64,000 bases of DNA from Diprion similis (taxonomy: Eukaryota > Arthropoda > Insecta > Hymenoptera > Diprionidae): NCBI RefSeq assembly GCF_021155765.1, contig NC_060118.1:2480001-2544000 (forward strand), read 5' to 3'. The position numbers and the translations under genes are program-made. Below the pieces are notes generated by a model. It made no database searches and was not told the DNA's origin. It saw only the letters and a list, made by a program, of their open reading frames with translations. Of the stretch, positions 32,340-43,560 are shown in pieces (positions within the stretch are counted from its first letter, which is position 1; the number at the start of each line of letters is the position of its first letter).

Positions 32340-33310
32340 ACGCAGGTGTTACAAAAATTAGCTTTTTATCCACCGTACGATTGTACGTTTGCTAACATGA
32401 AACCTATATCCGAAAGCCGGACAGGATTCATTTCAACCGTCACCTTTAAATGTAAATTTTGTAATAAGATCGAATCAATAGACTCAGAAGACTGTGAATC
32501 AGATTCCTCATCTTTGAACTCAGTAATAGTGTCAGGAATTATGTCCACAGGTGATGGTTTTTCTCAGCTCAAAGAAATTAGCGCTGCTATAGATTTGCCT
32601 TGCATGGCTAAGAAAACATGAACTTAATATCACGAAATTGTCAGTGATGCCTATCATGACATTGCTCAGGAAGAGATGATCAAGACTGGGAAGGAAAAAG
32701 CGATATTGGCCCGTAAGGCAGGTGACGTTGACGAAGACGGGTACCCTTTCGTAGCGGTTGTTGTGGATGGGTCTTGGGCCAAACGATCTTACCGTACAAA
32801 ATACTATTCTCTTTCAGGTGTAGCGGCAATAGTAGGGTATAGGTCGAAGAAAGATATGTTCAATAGGCCGAAACAAGGGAAGTCAAAATCAGTCGTGGAT
32901 CATAACTGTGCCAAAAACTGGGGGGGGGGGGGTCTAGTACCGCAATGAAGTCTGACATAATAGTAGAGGGTTTCAAATGTAGCTTAGAAATGCACGGTAT
33001 AAAATATAACAAATTGATCGGAGATGGAGATAGTAGCGTCCACCGGAAACTTATTCATACAATGCCGTATGGACCAGAGGCACAAGTGGTGAAAATTGAT
33101 TGCCGCAACCATATGCTCCGAAACTATGGTACTCGATTGCGAGATCTCTGTGTCGACCGTAAGGTCGGTACGGTGATTCTGCGAAATTCTTTGCGCAAAA
33201 ACTTGAAACGCTTACATTATGCAGTAACTTCTGCAATTTGTCACCGAAAAGCAGAAATTAATAAGCCGCGATACGTTCGAGTCGAGGAATTGCGTACTTG
33301 TGTACTTTAA

Positions 33311-34170
33311 CCACTGCCAGGACTCTTCATTTCTTGTTATACGTGGGAATAGTTCCTGCTTAATAACGTAAGTGAACTTTTGTTACCGCTCGAACCCCCG
33401 AGACGCATTGGCTTACCTATTGTCTTTGGTGACCGTTTGGGTCGTAATTTTCCGTATCTCGGGCTTTCGCGTGGCCTATTAACTTTATTAATGTCCATTT
33501 CGACGAGCCTGATTAACAATTTGTCTCCCGAATTGTGTTCCCGAATTTCTGTTAATTTTCTCTCGCATGGCCCCCTCCGAGGGGCTATTCACTCTCGAGT
33601 CTATTCTGAAGATATGAAATATATGAAATACATTCAAAGTATTTCATCAGTTATTTGTTCTCAAATAAGCAGGTAGTAGATTTCGGACTTTGAAATACTG
33701 TGAATAAAAAAAAGTGGAGACTCCGCAATATTTCTCAGTATTTGACAAGTATTTCAGCGCTAGCGCTTGTAATACTCGACTACTGTAGTCTATCCGGCGG
33801 TACTTCATCCTACTCGCTTCTTATTCGACCTTATTTTCGCGAACTACACTGACTCGTAATCAAACAATGTATATTGCTGGCATTAATTTTATCACTGTTA
33901 GCAGGTCGTTCTTTATCTTTACTGAATGTTATTAACTAATGTTTAAAAAATATTTATTAATAGGTAAAATTCACATTATGAATGACTGAGAGTTTTATTA
34001 CACATTTTCAGCATATAACGTTAATAGAAGCGAAAATCGAAATACAAATTGAATGAATTAAGACTGGATTAGTATTAGGTCGATTGAAAAGGTGTAAAGA
34101 ATACACATATATATCATTATTGTATTATAACATTTATTAACATACATAAAAAAATTTATAAAGCCATTTT
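33311..34170. other. Non-coding stretch, nothing firmly identified
   Basis: 33340-33600 is more GC-rich, with a small palindrome CCCCCTCCGAGGGG, and reads like degraded retroelement sequence, but I cannot assign it. 33660-34170 is AT-rich. AAAACTCTCAGTCATTCATA (reverse strand, around 33975-34000) resembles AAAACTCTCACTGATAATGT at 38079-38098 in inverted orientation. Confidence 0.35.
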
Positions 34171-34563
34171 GTAACGGTGTTACCGGTCCTGGTCGGTCGG
34201 ATTATCCTTCGGTGGTGGTTGCACCCCCCCCCCCCCCCCCCCCCCAGCCGGATGCTCGGAGTCGACCAGGGTCAGTTTTTAGGAGGGAGTAGGATAAGTA
34301 AATAATTGGACACGTTATTAAATTGATAATTGTAGTTTTATTCAAGCGTCACTTCGGATCGCTAGGAAAAACAGAAATACAAAAAAGCGTATGCTGCAAT
34401 CAACTTGGTTTTTAACAATTAATTATAACTAACATATATATATGTGCAAAAGGTCAAGAAATATCTTTATGCATTAGACAAGGTATGACAGGTAATAGAT
34501 CGGCGGTGCCGGTACAATGGATATATATGTTTATATATTTATGTTATATATATATATAACAAG

Positions 34564-34751
34564 TTAGCAAACCAACTTCGCATTTTCGATATGACTTCTT
34601 CATATCCTTCTTGGGGGGCCGCGTCCGTCCAACAGGCTTGAGTAGTGATACCGAGTTACACTCTCAGTCTTACACACTGTACTGTCTATAACATCTCACA
34701 GACACAGTCAAATTGTGCCTCTGCGACGAAATTCACATTTCTTCTACATAC
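34564..34751 (+). repeat. Direct repeat copy 1 (~185 bp)
   Basis: From AGCAAACCAACTTCGCATTT to AATTCACATTTCTTCTACAT; almost identical to 34944-35125, starting 380 bp downstream, with only a handful of differences. Contains GGCCGCGTCCGTCCAACAGG. Copies this similar point to a recent duplication. Confidence 0.85.
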
Positions 34752-34819
34752 AATACGGCACACGAAAACAAACAGTTCGAATAAAGGTTGATGAGAGAAA
34801 TTAATGACACTGGTGTCAG

Positions 34820-34895
34820 GGCGGCTAGGTGGTCTAGTGGAGTAAGTCTCCGGCTAAGCATCGCTAGATACCAGGTTCGATTCCTGGCTCCGTCG
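34820..34895 (+). tRNA. tRNA-like sequence (probably SINE head or tRNA pseudogene)
   Basis: An A box (TGGTCTAGTGG, 34830-34840) and a B box (GGTTCGATTCC, 34874-34884) are present. The T-arm is perfect: CCAGG, loop TTCGATT, CCTGG. The acceptor 3' strand CTCCGTC pairs with GGCGGCT at only five of seven positions, and no good anticodon stem forms around CTCCGGCTAAGCATCG. I therefore read it as pol III-competent tRNA-derived sequence and not a functional tRNA. Confidence 0.5.
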
Positions 34896-34943
34896 TTAAT
34901 TTTTCAAGTCAACCAATTAATATTCGAAATTAAAATTTTTCTA

Positions 34944-35125
34944 GCAAACCAACTTCGCATTTTCGATATGACTTCTTCATATCCTTCTTGGAGGGCCGCG
35001 TCCGTCCAACAGGCTTGAGTAGTGATACCGAGTTACACTCTCAGTCTTACACACTGTACTGTCTATAACATCTCACAGTCACAGTCCAATTGTGCCTCTG
35101 CGACGAAATTCACATTTCTTCTATA
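34944..35125 (+). repeat. Direct repeat copy 2 (~185 bp)
   Basis: Near-identical to 34564-34751. It runs into a (TA)n tract at its right end, immediately before the palindrome at 35151. The tRNA-like sequence 34820-34895 lies between the two copies. Confidence 0.85.
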
Positions 35126-35150
35126 TATATATATATTTTTTATATATATA

Positions 35151-35485
35151 AAATTGACGCTGAAGCGTCTGGCGCCCAACGTGTATCTTTTCGTATCTTA
35201 AATATCGTATCGAATAATTGGAGAATCGCGCCAAAGTGTTAACGGTAAGTCCTCGTCAGAGGGTATATATATATATATATATATAAAGTGTTAACGGTAA
35301 GTCCTCGTCAGAGGGTAACAGAATTTAGCGTCACAATATATATATATTTATTGTGACGCTAAATTCTGTTACCCTCTGACGAGGACTTACCGTTAACACT
35401 TTGGCGCGATTCTCCAATTATTCGATACGATATTTAAGATACGAAAAGATACACGTTGGGCGCCAGACGCTTCAGCGTCAATTTT
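35151..35485. repeat. Near-perfect palindrome carrying facing primer-binding sites
   Basis: Left arm 35151-35264 (AAATTGACGCTGAAGCGTCT, then GGCGCCCAACGTGTATC...) continues as 35286-35337 after a partial repeat and a (TA)n tract. The right arm 35352-35484 is the reverse complement. Each arm contains the binding site TGGCGCCCAACGTGT and a strong splice-donor match AACGGTAAGT (35241-35250 on plus). The 33-bp block AAAGTGTTAACGGTAAGTCC... is present twice in the left arm (35233-35265 and 35286-35318). The centre is TATATATATATTTA. Confidence 0.85.
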
Positions 35486-36721
35486 TAGAGAAAAGGAAAA
35501 GATACGAGACAATAATAATAACTAGAGAACCCGTTGTATGGCTGGCTAGGCTCAGGTACTCACACGAACTGGTAGAGTGGCGGTATCCAAAGGCAGTTAC
35601 AACAGTTACGGAAATAAGGAAAATAACGAAATCAAGAAATAAGCTCGAATCAAGTAAATTAACAAGTCAATCAGTCTTATATTATTGATCAGTTCACAAG
35701 CGGTAGATTAGTCAAATTGGTTACAGAAAGTTAACAAAAGATAATTAGTCAACGAGAGTGATTTACAAGATTTTCGATAAAAGAAGCTAAGCGATAATTC
35801 GCACAAAAGGGATAGGTAACAAAAGAAATTAATCGCAGGTCGAGAGAAGCGATATAATGCAAAAAGTCTACTTAAACTAGACGTCACTGGGCGACGTGAT
35901 CTTACCCAAATTTCAAAAGCGGCACTACGAGAATTGTTAATTCGTTAAATTAAAGCAAGGGTGGAACTTTAGCGAAAATCGGTAGTTGACGGAATTGACG
36001 GTAGCTTAGAACGATAGTGACAAAAAAATAATATTGAAATTAGGACAAACGGTAATTAGCGAGAAAGAGTGACAGTGATATACGATTTACAAATGTCGCT
36101 AGCTTATACGGAAGAATTATTCACGGCAAGCGAATCGATAATTACAACAGTCAAAATTACGATATTAAATTAACAAGGAAATTCGAAATTACGGTAACGA
36201 GAGAAAATACAAAAGTTATACGAGATTGAGAGGTTTATAAAAGGGATCGCAGAGTAAAAATAATACACTAAATACACCTGGTTACAATAAGCAACTTAAG
36301 ATAACACAGAAATACGATATTCGGGAAACAAGAAAATATTACAAGGTAATAAGAAATGTAAATCAATATAAGCGATAGAAAACAAAGGTGGGGTAGTATT
36401 TAGCGGCTCAATCTACGCTCAGCTGTATTCCAAGTAGCTCGATATACGATACGAAATTTCATGCACAAAGCAAATAATATAAAACAAGCGATACGATACA
36501 AAGCGATAGGCAATACTAGTAAGAAAAGTAAAGATAGCGATAGCGATAGACAGTAGAAATTACACAAGCGTTTCTAGCATAAAATTATGAGAAGCAAAGA
36601 AAATCAGAGATACAAAAGATAAGCATTAGGCAAAGAAATTCAGAAATACAAAAGATAGTTATTTGGTAGTTACGAGGTCGCTCACGATAAGTTTTCGGAA
36701 ATTAATTACGAAACGAAATCC

Positions 36722-36775
36722 TGCAGTCGCACGGCGGCTTACAGCACCTCAATGTCCGTGGACCATGATTCACAA
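36722..36775 (+). repeat. Direct repeat of ~54 bp, copy 1 (copy 2 at 37502-37555)
   Basis: TGCAGTCGCACGGCGGCTTA followed by CAGCACCTCAATGTCCGTGG recurs at 37502-37555 with about five differences (CAGCACCTCATCGTCCGTAG). Spacing is 780 bp. It stands out as GC-rich in a purine-rich, AT-rich background. Confidence 0.7.
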
Positions 36776-38116
36776 AGAAACTGGCATCATTTGATGCAAC
36801 CAAAACGATAATTAAGATACGATAAGAGAAACAGAAATTAGAGCAACTTCGTAACGGTACGATATATAGGCCTTACCTAAAGCCTTACCTTAGTCGGCGA
36901 CGAGATTAGGCACTGATTTTATTTTAAATTAAACTTAAAGAAAAGCTAAAGAAAAAAGGAAGGAAGTGATTTTACAGGAAGGAGTGAAGCTAAAAGATCA
37001 AAACGGTAGTGGGTGCGAAAAAGGTAACGATAGCGATAGCGATAGAGGAATAAGCAATAGTGGTAGAATATAAGAGGAAGGTTAAGGGATTTCTAACTAA
37101 ACGAGAGCGAGGTGGTAGCGAAGCTGTCTCCTGGCGGGTTGAGCGTAGAATAGGCAGAGTTCGGAGTCCGGATCAGCGATCTCGCCGGTGTCGTCAGGTG
37201 ATTCTTCTTCCCCTTCGGTGGTCATTCAATCCCCACCATAATTGGGTCATCCCTCTGGCGAATATCGGCTACGCGTTATCGACGATTACCGCTAGATGAG
37301 CGTAGTTGACATCACACGTACTTTTCTTCGGCTGCTGCGTCGTACTGTCCAGGTTGCCTGTCATTGGGGTTCCCTCCACGAAGGCAGGTACGTAGGCTAC
37401 CTCCGGAAGGTTACCGGATGGAGTGCAACTCCACATTGTTTGCCTCCACCGGCTTCGTCGTCCAGGCAGTGGCCAACTGCCCACGATATATCACGAAGAC
37501 CATGCAGTCACACGGCGGCTTACAGCACCTCATCGTCCGTAGACCATGACTCACAATGATTGTAGCCCTTACTGACAGGGAGGCTGCGTCAATCCTCAGG
37601 ACGAGGGCTTCATCAACTTTGGACGTAGTGTTTTGGGTTCGGTCCGGCTCCTGGCCGGTAAGTCGGTGAACGACAGGCTGCGGTCTGCCCTTACTGTCGA
37701 CCTTACGGCATCCGAAAAAGTAGGCATTCAAAGTTGTACGGGAGATTCATGTTTACGAAACGGTAGTTGAATTCGTCGGTAGCTGGGACTGTAGTTTTCG
37801 GTAGTTGTCGATCACTCGGTGAATCAAAGAAACGTGTTGATCCCTCGTTGATCGTGGTTGCGGTACCTGTTTAGCTTGCGCCGAAGCGCGGGATTACAAA
37901 ATTTGTACAGAAAATATTAGTAACTAGTATTTTCGCCTATATTTTATCGAGCTTGCCTGGAGTACCCCGCCAGGGACGCGTTTTCGGTAGTTTCCTTTAG
38001 ATTTTTAGCCTTGTAACGAGCCATTCTGAAATGCCACGTTACAATATATATATATATTCACTATTGTGTCAAAACTCTCACTGATAATGTAACTTTCTTT
38101 GGAAATTTGTACCTTT

Positions 38117-41100
38117 CTATTTGTGTAACATCTTTCTTATGTCCTGATAAACGTTATCCTGAAACCTTGTACTACTCTTTGTCAATATTGGGGATGGAAC
38201 AGTAAATCGGTACTGCTCAATAGGAAGGTACCCATGCGCAGTCATTGAAATCATAGTTAAATTGCCGTTCGCATCAACGTCAAACCAATGACAAATTACT
38301 CCGATAGATTTTGTGTTCCCGATTATTTTGGCAAAATTATTCGAATGTTCCCTTGTCTTCCAAGTACGTCCTTTCGTGTACGAAAATCTCAGGATGAAAC
38401 CTGGAATGCAAGCATTGCTATCACTTGATTGGAAGAAACACCACTCTCCAACTCGTATCTCCTCAGACACAAAAACAGAATTAAGTGCACAAGATTTCTG
38501 CAACATCAGGTTGTTGTCCAATTCTGAATTACGAACTCGCTGTAATCTATCACTACTTAACTTAGACGTCTTCGAATTTAACAACCAATATATAGAGGAC
38601 TTTCTTACAACATGTTCGTTGCCTCGCGGATCTCTAACGACCGTGAATGGACTGTCAATAGTTATCTGTTGTTGAGTTGTAGAGTGGTCCGGTAACTCTA
38701 AATCCCCTGTTATATTACACAAAATTTTCAAATCATCAAGAATTTCGGGATCGCATTCTTCGGCTTCGACTTTATTATTTGAATTATTCATTACTGTTTC
38801 TAAATAGTTTTCTGTTTCTAATATGTCATTGTCATAAAGACAATCGTCACTGTCTGCATTCACGTTAGTTATATTCTTGATTTGAATGTTATTTGCTTCT
38901 TCTATGCTGACGTTCATACCTAACATAGAAGTAATGTAATGTGCATCTTCTTTCGCGCGATAAAGAATATCTTTAACACGAGAATGATCCGGAAATGTGC
39001 AAGTTTTGTCTAGCAAGGCATTGGGCGTAGGTAATGTTGCGTCTTGAATTTCGTAGGATGAGTTTAAATGTCGCGTGTGGGGAAACAAAATAGTCTCTCC
39101 TGTAGATTCAAAATCGAAAACAGATATGTCGGCCTGCAGTTGGATTCTTTGAATTCGGTGAATTGACTCTAGAACACTGTAATTTACTACGGTGGAAAAA
39201 GTTGTGTTTGTCGATCGTCAATTTCTGTAAAACTTTCACACTGCTGACTACCTAATTGCCATGGTAAAAAAATTTCTTCGCATTTGTCCCTTGAGCATTT
39301 AAAAACCATATTTAACAGAGCGTGGGCGTTAAATTCGATACATAGATATGTATTTGCTGTTATACAATTATTTGTCACAGTGTAATGTACATGGAATCCT
39401 AACCAAGCTCGCCATAATCGAATAAAAAATACACTATGCCAAAGAAAATAAATTCTGTCTTCTATTGTAAGGGATGTTGAGAGAAAAGAATTGATAACGT
39501 AATACACGATTTTGAGATATACACGAGTACCTTCACTTCCAGGAATATGCTCTTCCAGGGATGACCAAACTTTTGGATTAGCTATTTCGACGACCGACGC
39601 GAAATTCATTTTATCTCCGGAGTACAAATCAGATAGTGCAAGAAGGTGTTTATCTTTCGAGACTGTACTGATTAATGCTTGCAAATGCCCGGGTGAAATA
39701 ACAAAATCCCCTACCGCCAGGATTACGGATGATTTTAAAAACCTTGATTTCAATTTATTGCCTATATGAACGGTATCTTGAGTACATATCATTGTAGGAT
39801 TACGAATGATTTTTCACATAGTTTTCATAAGACGAGAATCGCCGTCGGAAGAGAAAGCAACAATTTCTATTTTCTGTTCGTCGAGCCCCTTGGTTATGAA
39901 TTTCCATCGTTGCATTACGTGATCTGTTGTGAATTGATTATCTGTTCCAAAAATACATAAACAGAAAGAAGAGGCATCGTGTTGCAATGGGTGAGCCATG
40001 ATGACGTACAATAAAGTTGAAACTCTATTATTTGCGAAATGATCTTCAATGGACTTGACTGAGGTAGCTAAAAATGAATGTGTTACAGGCATTCCATTCT
40101 CACCGAAAGGTAGAACGAATCCAACAAGTTGATTCGTTTGAGGACAATACTGAATTTTGGAAGTTACACGTGAAGCGTCTTCACTCAGCCAGACTTTGAA
40201 CGGCAAATTTCTAGACTTCAAGAATTCTTTTAATTCGATAAAACGACATTTCCCTTCTACTATTGACCCAGCATAGACGCTTATTGTACGACTAATTGTA
40301 CTTGGCGAAGGTAATGGTAAGTTTGTTGCTAATGTATCATACAGTATTTTTCCGCCTATAATGAATAAATATGCTGCTATAAGTTTCATTGCTTCTTCGT
40401 ATCTAAATCCACCTTTCTTGGACTGCATTTTTTGTTCGGCGCACCGCACAAGCTCCTTTAAAAATGAAGAAGACTTAGACTCCTCTTTTTGACAACTGTT
40501 GAGCGTGTCATCTAATTCGGTATCATTTTTTTGCAATCGGACTCTCTTTATACCTGGGTGTTCAAGGTCAAGGCGGTTAGTCCGTTCATCACCTGAAAAG
40601 ATTGTTAAGGTTTTTGCCTTTTTCCTAATTTTCCTTCAGTGCAAACAATTCCTATTTTTCAAATTATTCTGTATCACGCTCCAATTAGCTTTTCCACAAT
40701 TAATCATGGTGCTTCTAATTTTTTAAAATTTGCAACATTTTTTCTTACAATTTATTAATAACCAGACTTGTATTATCTACTTTTTGTGTAATTAGCTATT
40801 TCAAAATTCACGACACCTTTCTTCTTTTTTATTAGTTATCATTTTTAGAATAATACTATTTATCTGTATCTTGACTGGACAAATAAAGTTTATATTTAAG
40901 AAGTTCCGTAGTTTTAAAAGATAGAATTAAATGTAATTACATACGATACTGAGACATTCGATTACCTCATTTCATAATTTACATTTTTCTTTTTTCCTTC
41001 TGTTCACTTTTAATGAGTTACTTTTAGTCGAGTTCAACATACCTTGACTATTTATTCCCCCGTCATTAAACCGGAGAGAGCACCCATTGCTGCCCCCATC

Positions 41101-42030
41101 GCCGTAGGGGGATCCAACTGCGTATCGGGAGCGACTGCTTTCGGATGTTTCAATGTCCAAAATTTGCTTCTGCGAAGTTCCAAGCGAGGTTCTAGGTAGA
41201 TGTGTGTCGGAAGGTTGATAATTAAATTCTTTGAGGTGGCCAGCAACGTGCTTTCTAAAATTCGACAGAATCCATCGAGGTTGTGCGGTGTCGCTTCCGT
41301 GAATTTTCGCAAATGTTAGGCTTTTATTACATATGAAACAAGCAACAGTTGCTTTCAATTCACAGCGTTGATTGTCTTTTGATGGTTTTGAAGTTATTGC
41401 AACATTAATATTGTTTTGAAATGAGGCCTTTTGAAAATCGTTTAGGAAGTGGACGTTTTTGAGAATAAAATGAATTTGTTTTACGACTTTCTTCTTCTCT
41501 ACATCGTGATCTGTTGATTTTGGGTTTTGTTCAATTTTCGTAAACTGAGTAGGGGTAAGAGCTCAAAAATCCTCAGGCTTACTCTTTGAGAAGTCTGCTA
41601 ATCTGAGTAATTCTGATCTGTCGCCAACAATAAATCGGAATTGCTCTGGTTTTTTGTGAAAATTGCCATAGTATTACTTGTAATCAACATTATCCTTTTC
41701 TCTGAGTAGTTCAAGCATCGTTATCTTCGTGAAATTTTCTAACTCGGTAATTACAGCTTCGTTGAGACATTTCATCGAAAACGGATTGTCGAAATTATTA
41801 AATTTGAGTATATTTTTCAAATACTGTGGAATGCGACAACCTGTGCTGTCGTGATTTTTTTTCCAAAAATGGGCAAAAAGACTTTCTTCCGAGTAATCAT
41901 CTGTGGTGGCACAGGTGTCTTGAGAATTGAGCATTGCTTTGACGTACACCGTGTACCCTGTAACATCCACCAAAAATTCACTATGTTTTACAATAAATTT
42001 GTAGCCAAAGCCAATACAAGTGAATTCCAC
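38117..42030 (-). pseudogene. Transposase-like gene of unrecognised superfamily, one intron, broken
   Basis: Reading minus from 42030: an N-terminal region to a TAA at 41674, continuing in frame (KKPEQFRFIVGDRSELLRL) to a TGA near 41558 and on to a zinc-finger-like block CFICNKSLTFAKIHG with a downstream H...H pair. A donor (CAAG before GTATGT, near 41043) and acceptor (TCTTTTCAG, near 40594) join in phase. Exon 2 has WLSEDASRVTSKIQY, FCLCIFGTDNQFT and AFSSDGDSRLMKTM, then an in-frame TGA near 39824. 39792-39187 holds FLPWQLGSQQCES, followed by a frameshift. 39088-38117 is the C-terminus, rich in acidic residues and ending in a WCFFQSSD...GFILRFSYTKG-type domain. I recognise the pattern as a family repeated in invertebrate genomes but cannot name its superfamily; no TIRs were found. 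Confidence 0.6.
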
Positions 42031-42562
42031 TCTACATTCTTAATAAAACTGCCTTGTTTTTTTTTTTTTTTTAATTTATTATTCAGTAATTTTTATTAAA
42101 ACCGTAGAACGACGTTCCAATCAACCCGATCTCCAAAATGTAATAGCAACAACTAACACAGCACTGCGAAAAATTGTATGATAAGAAATACCTCGAGAAA
42201 TACAATTTTCAATTATGAAACAGAATTATCAAGAACTCGCACGGTTTCTCCCAGTATTCCCTGCCGAACGTTTTTACGAGTGCTTACCATTGTATTACAG
42301 AAATGATGATCGATCAATTTGAAATTAGTTAAAATTTAATTGTAACAAAATCTTGAGATGTAAATGTAACTGAACTTGAATACCTATATATGAATGGTAA
42401 ATCAGAAATTTACACGAGTCAAGTCAATTCTGAAATTGGAAAAAAACCTATGATATGTTAAATTCTTCGAATGTTAGGAATTTATTGCAATTAATTCGTC
42501 AATCAATTCAATGCAACATTCTATTTTCAGTTTTATAAAAAATGAGAGACTTCGTCTAATAT

Positions 42563-43560
42563 TTGACAAGTGAGAACGCGAGCACAAATACTAAACGCTT
42601 GACAGCGTGTTACTGCTGCGGAATAGATAACCATTGGGCTCGTGATTGTTATCATCGATTTAGCACGTGCAATCCATGTAAAAAAGGGCACCTGTCAACA
42701 GTGTATAAAGCACAAAAAGCTGTGCGACACTTCAAGCAGGTATTCAAGGGCCAACAGCGAGCCGAGTACAACTGCGACAACGCAAACGACAATTTCTTCG
42801 TGACGGATGAGAGCAGCAAGAGGAAATCATCGAAGATGACTAGCAGTAACGCGAATCGCAATAATAGAATCATTGATAACGTAACCGCCGAACCAATGTA
42901 TCTAGATGTGTTAATTAATTGTAGGGTCGTAAAAATGGAAATCGACACCGGCCCGTATGCAACCATCATATCTAATAAAGATAAAGACAAATATTTTTCA
43001 AATTGCGAAGTAAAATTAAGTAGTAATCCATTAAATGTATAGGGGACGGTAATTTTAGAGCATGTGGGAATACTGGAGGTAACAATAGGCAAACAAAAAT
43101 CATCACTCGCCACGAGGGTAAAGAAAGGAGATGGTCCAATATTAATCGGCAGGCAATGGCTAAAAGTTTTCGAATTTGGCCTCTCCAAATGAATAAGGAA
43201 GCAATCATATGCAACATAATTGAGGGAGTAAATGAAACGATGTGGTTTACAACTAAGTTTCCGAAATTGTTAGGTAAACATCCATTTAGAAGCGCTGAAT
43301 ACAGTATTTAAAAGACTCGAAGGCTGTGGTTTGAAGGAAAATATTAGCAAATCCGATTTTTTCAAAGAGCAACATTTTAGGATTCATTAAAGATCAGAAT
43401 GGGCTTCACAGATCAAAAACTAAAGTTAAAGCAATGGTAGAAGCACTAAGGCCGGCAAATAAAAAAACAATTAGATTCATTTCTTAGTTTGATCACTTAT
43501 TACGCGAGATTTTTGCCAGAGAGAGGAGAAAAGTTAAAATGTTTTTATGATTGTATGACT
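42563..43560 (+). pseudogene. Gypsy gag-pol relic with zinc knuckle and protease
   Basis: 42563-43042 reads a nucleocapsid zinc knuckle CYCCGIDNHWARDC followed by CNPCKKGHLS and, 90 residues later, an aspartic-protease-like site MEIDTGPYATIIS. Downstream pieces with stops read KKGDGPILIGRQWL, then an RT tail (FKRLEGCGLKENISKSDFF) and the connection motif SLITYYARFLPE near 43490. The catalytic part of RT is deleted. Arrangement and sequence fit K02A2.6-like Gypsy pols. Interruption by many stops suggests great age. Confidence 0.7.

Larger units (their letters stand above)
31666..33310 (+). pseudogene. Mutator-like transposase-domain protein, broken
   Basis: From 31666 the frame reads an N-terminal region ending GRRIVDINHFLSSIKN. 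It is interrupted by two small palindromic elements and resumes near 32349 with YDCTFANMKPISESRTGF and FKCKFCNKIE (zinc-binding Cys pair). In-frame TGA (32619-32621) and TAA (32625-32627) follow, then YHEIVSDAYHD and VVVDGSWAKRSYRTKYYSLS with SGVAAIVGYRSKK. A run of ten Gs near 32922-32931 causes a frameshift at NWGGG. 32945-33310 holds IIVEGFKCSLEMHGIKY, KLIGDGDSSVHRKL and CRNHMLRNYGT. These blocks match the Mutator-like transposase domain found in many insect proteins; the candidate catalytic residues are in VVDGSW and GDGDSS. It ends early after VEELRTCVL. The Copia 3' LTR abuts its 5' end. Confidence 0.7.
34171..38043. mobile_element. Composite LTR-element region with head-to-head leaders
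   Basis: The region starts TGTAACGGTGTTACC and ends GCCACGTTACA; both outer ends read TGTAACG inward. Two primer-binding-like sites TGGCGCCCAACGTGT face each other at 35170-35184 (plus) and 35466-35452 (minus) inside a palindrome. The simplest reading is two related LTR-retroelement 5' ends in inverted orientation: 34171-35169 as a plus-strand LTR and 38043-35467 as a minus-strand LTR or LTR plus nested sequence. No gag or pol is recognised. Minus-strand frames at 37411-37731 and 37269-37484 have no domain I know. A run of about 20 Cs lies near 34226-34245. Confidence 0.4.

Noticed and set aside
33380..33676. Plus-strand 98-codon frame as a gene
   Set aside because: No domain, no start context, and the sequence looks like degraded retroelement leader.
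34820..34895. A functional tRNA gene
   Set aside because: The T-arm and boxes are good but the acceptor stem has mismatches and there is no acceptable anticodon stem; kept only as a tRNA-like sequence.
37269..37731. Protein-coding gene on the minus strand
   Set aside because: Two overlapping frames in different registers without recognisable motifs, in a repeat-derived region; not enough to call a gene.
33962..38105. Inverted similarity AAAACTCTCA...TAATGT as TIRs of an element enclosing 34171-38043
   Set aside because: The match is short and gapped, and neither side shows a target duplication; could be chance in AT-rich DNA.
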